From NCBI GenBank assembly GCA_003265975.1, contig QFBU01000061.1:1-7334 (forward strand): a stretch of 7,334 bases of DNA. The letters run 5' to 3'. Below are positions 6,837-7,334 of this stretch, one piece after another; within the stretch, counting starts at the first letter, position 1; every line of letters starts with the position of its first letter. Position numbers and translations under genes: made by a program. The notes under the pieces were generated by a model that saw nothing but the letters and a program-made list of their open reading frames with translations, was not told the DNA's origin and searched no databases. The stretch comes from Candidatus Marinamargulisbacteria bacterium SCGC AAA071-K20. GTDB taxonomy: Bacteria; Margulisbacteria; Marinamargulisbacteria; GCA-2716485; AAA071-K20.

Positions 6837-6844
6837 AAATTAAA

Positions 6845-7015
6845 ATGGCAAGAACTAAGAGAAAGGTAGCAGCAAAGAAAACTGTAAGAAAAGCAGCTAC
6901 TAAACGTACAGCAGCTAAGAAAACAGTGAAAAAGGCAGTAAAGAAATCAACAGCTAAAAAAACTGTGAAAAAGGCAGTAGCGAAGATGTCTCCTGCTAAG
7001 AAAACAGTAATATAA
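6845..7015 (+). CDS. Short histone H1-like, Lys/Ala-rich DNA-binding protein
   Basis: A 56-residue, strongly basic protein made almost only of Lys, Ala, Thr, Val and Arg. The motif AKKTV occurs four times (residues 10-14, 24-28, 37-41, 51-55), about every 13-14 residues, usually followed by a basic K/R-K-A segment. This composition is that of bacterial histone H1-like proteins (Hc1/Hc2 type and C-terminal tails of nucleoid proteins), which bind DNA without sequence specificity and compact the nucleoid. That role is inferred from composition. The start MARTKRK is preceded by a strong ribosome site. The same frame opens at an ATG at 6776 with a weaker AAGG before it, which would add 23 residues that are also basic. 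The gene contains near-identical DNA repeats, so its length may vary between strains. No terminator is visible; an A18 run follows instead. Confidence 0.8.
   Translation: MARTKRKVAAKKTVRKAATKRTAAKKTVKKAVKKSTAKKTVKKAVAKMSPAKKTVI
6912..6979 (+). repeat. Tandem coding repeat inside the histone-like gene
   Basis: A 29-base unit at 6912-6940 recurs at 6951-6979 with two mismatches, at a 39-base (13-codon) period. A shorter 14-base match, GCTAAGAAAACAGT, links 6914-6927 with 6995-7008. The near-identity at DNA level suggests recent duplication, and the period keeps the reading frame. Confidence 0.8.
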
Positions 7016-7035
7016 GAAAAAAAGGTATCCGAAGC

Positions 7036-7053
7036 AAAAAAAAAAAAAAAAAA
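7036..7053 (+). repeat. A18 homopolymer
   Basis: Eighteen consecutive A residues lie 20 bases after the histone-like stop codon. On the minus strand this is a T18 run, but no stem precedes it there and no minus-strand gene ends here. Such a run is prone to slippage in the cell and to miscounting in sequencing. Confidence 0.9.
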
Positions 7054-7069
7054 CAAAATTCACCCTTCC

Positions 7070-7098
7070 TTGACCATTTATCGAGCCACAAGTTTAAA
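7070..7098 (+). promoter_or_regulatory. Candidate promoter of the broken alkylation-repair gene
   Basis: TTGACC (7070-7075) and TTTAAA (7093-7098) are separated by 17 bases. The -35 box matches five of six consensus bases and the -10 box four of six. Transcription would start only a few bases before the ATG at 7110, leaving no room for a ribosome site, so this is tentative. Confidence 0.3.
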
Positions 7099-7109
7099 GT
7101 AATGAGCCT

Positions 7110-7334
7110 ATGCACAAGAAAAACATTTCACTAAAAGACCAATTATATAATAAAGACAAAGTACATAAAAATTCTTTAGAATTAAAAGCAGCCTATTCAG
7201 ACTTCCATCCAAGCTCTTTTACAGAAAAAGTAATGTCTAAGATTCCTGAACTTGAGCTATAAGAACTCATTTACTGGATTTCTGACTGACTCAAAACACA
7301 TCTTCCACCTGACTACCCTGCCGCTCTGACTATT
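7110..7334 (+). pseudogene. DNA alkylation repair (HEAT-like, AlkD-related) gene start, broken by two in-frame stops
   Basis: The first 50 codons give MHKKNISLKDQLYNKDKVHK... through ...FTEKVMSKIPELEL, then TAA (7260-7262). Read on in the same frame, the sequence continues ELIYWISD, TGA (7287-7289), then LKTHLPPDYPAALTI to the window edge. The joined text follows the N-terminus of DNA-alkylation-repair proteins (HEAT-like repeat, COG4335/AlkD-like). In that family the pattern is a K/L-rich start, a Phe-containing helix, LELK, a short helix and then LxxHLPxDFPxAL. The first stop sits where the family has Lys (LELK), so AAA to TAA would explain it. The second sits inside the next helix. The frame is otherwise intact, which suggests recent point-mutation decay. 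The gene runs off the window, so the rest is unknown. Family assignment is from recalled pattern, not a search. Confidence 0.7.

Larger units (their letters stand above)
6103..6844. other. Gene-poor stretch between the DUF4105 gene and the histone-like gene
   Basis: Apart from a doubtful minus-strand membrane-protein frame (6181-6640), I see only small structures here. There is an AT-only inverted repeat (6147-6161, AAATAA-aac-TTATTT) after the DUF4105 stop and a Shine-Dalgarno-like AAAAGGAGG (6658-6666) with no start codon behind it. A TATAAA (6697-6702) lacks a convincing -35 box, and a CCTTA/TAAGG pair (6746-6768) is followed by four T residues. No plus-strand gene is visible before 6776. 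Confidence 0.5.

Noticed and set aside
7036..7053. T18 on the minus strand as an intrinsic terminator
   Set aside because: No GC-rich stem precedes it on the minus strand and no minus-strand gene ends there.
1..7334. CRISPR array, insertion sequence, prophage or tRNA
   Set aside because: I looked for regularly spaced repeats, transposase-like frames, terminal inverted repeats and tRNA-like folds and saw none. The only tandem repeat is inside the histone-like gene.

Overview
The window is visibly AT-rich and carries tightly packed genes on both strands, mostly of periplasmic or envelope type, with clear Shine-Dalgarno sites only in front of some of them. All seven recognised complete genes stop with TAA. 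Signal peptides, a periplasmic oxidative-folding enzyme and a C-terminal outer-membrane-barrel-like segment point to a Gram-negative bacterium. The combination of low GC, a VKOR/SurA-N-like/DsbA fusion, a DUF3015-DUF4105 pair and a short histone-H1-like protein would fit the Bdellovibrionota/Bacteriovoracia or a similar proteobacterial lineage. That placement is inference, not proof.

Layout. 2-280 (+): pterin-4a-carbinolamine dehydratase. 281-565: a stretch without a convincing gene, holding a weak terminator and a small unexplained open frame. 566-1066 (-): NAD(P)H-dependent FMN reductase-like flavoprotein, divergent from 1107-2066 (+), a SrkA/RdoA (YihE) type stress kinase. 2078-3556 (-): a three-part membrane/periplasmic fusion (VKOR, SurA-N-like linker, DsbA), convergent with the kinase. 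3641-4135 (+): secreted DUF3015 protein behind a good promoter and Shine-Dalgarno site, then an intrinsic terminator. 4213-6102 (+): DUF4105 (Lnb N-terminal type) protein with a beta-rich C-terminal half. 6103-6844: mostly non-coding, with a possible and probably damaged small membrane-protein gene on the minus strand. 6845-7015 (+): short Lys/Ala-rich histone-H1-like protein, followed by an A18 run. 7110-7334 (+): start of a DNA-alkylation-repair-like gene broken by two in-frame stop codons, running off the window.

How they may work together. The centre of the window (2078-6102) is an envelope block. It has a self-contained disulfide-forming enzyme (quinone-linked VKOR plus its thiol oxidase) and, divergently, two exported proteins that each have four or more cysteines in the mature part. 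The DUF4105 protein keeps a His and a Cys at the positions expected for the lipoprotein N-acyltransferase-like family. An intrinsic terminator lies only about 20 bases before its start codon, so its expression probably depends on read-through from the DUF3015 gene. The flanks hold unrelated small enzymes, a stress kinase and a nucleoid-type protein. No mobile element, CRISPR array, tRNA or rRNA was seen.
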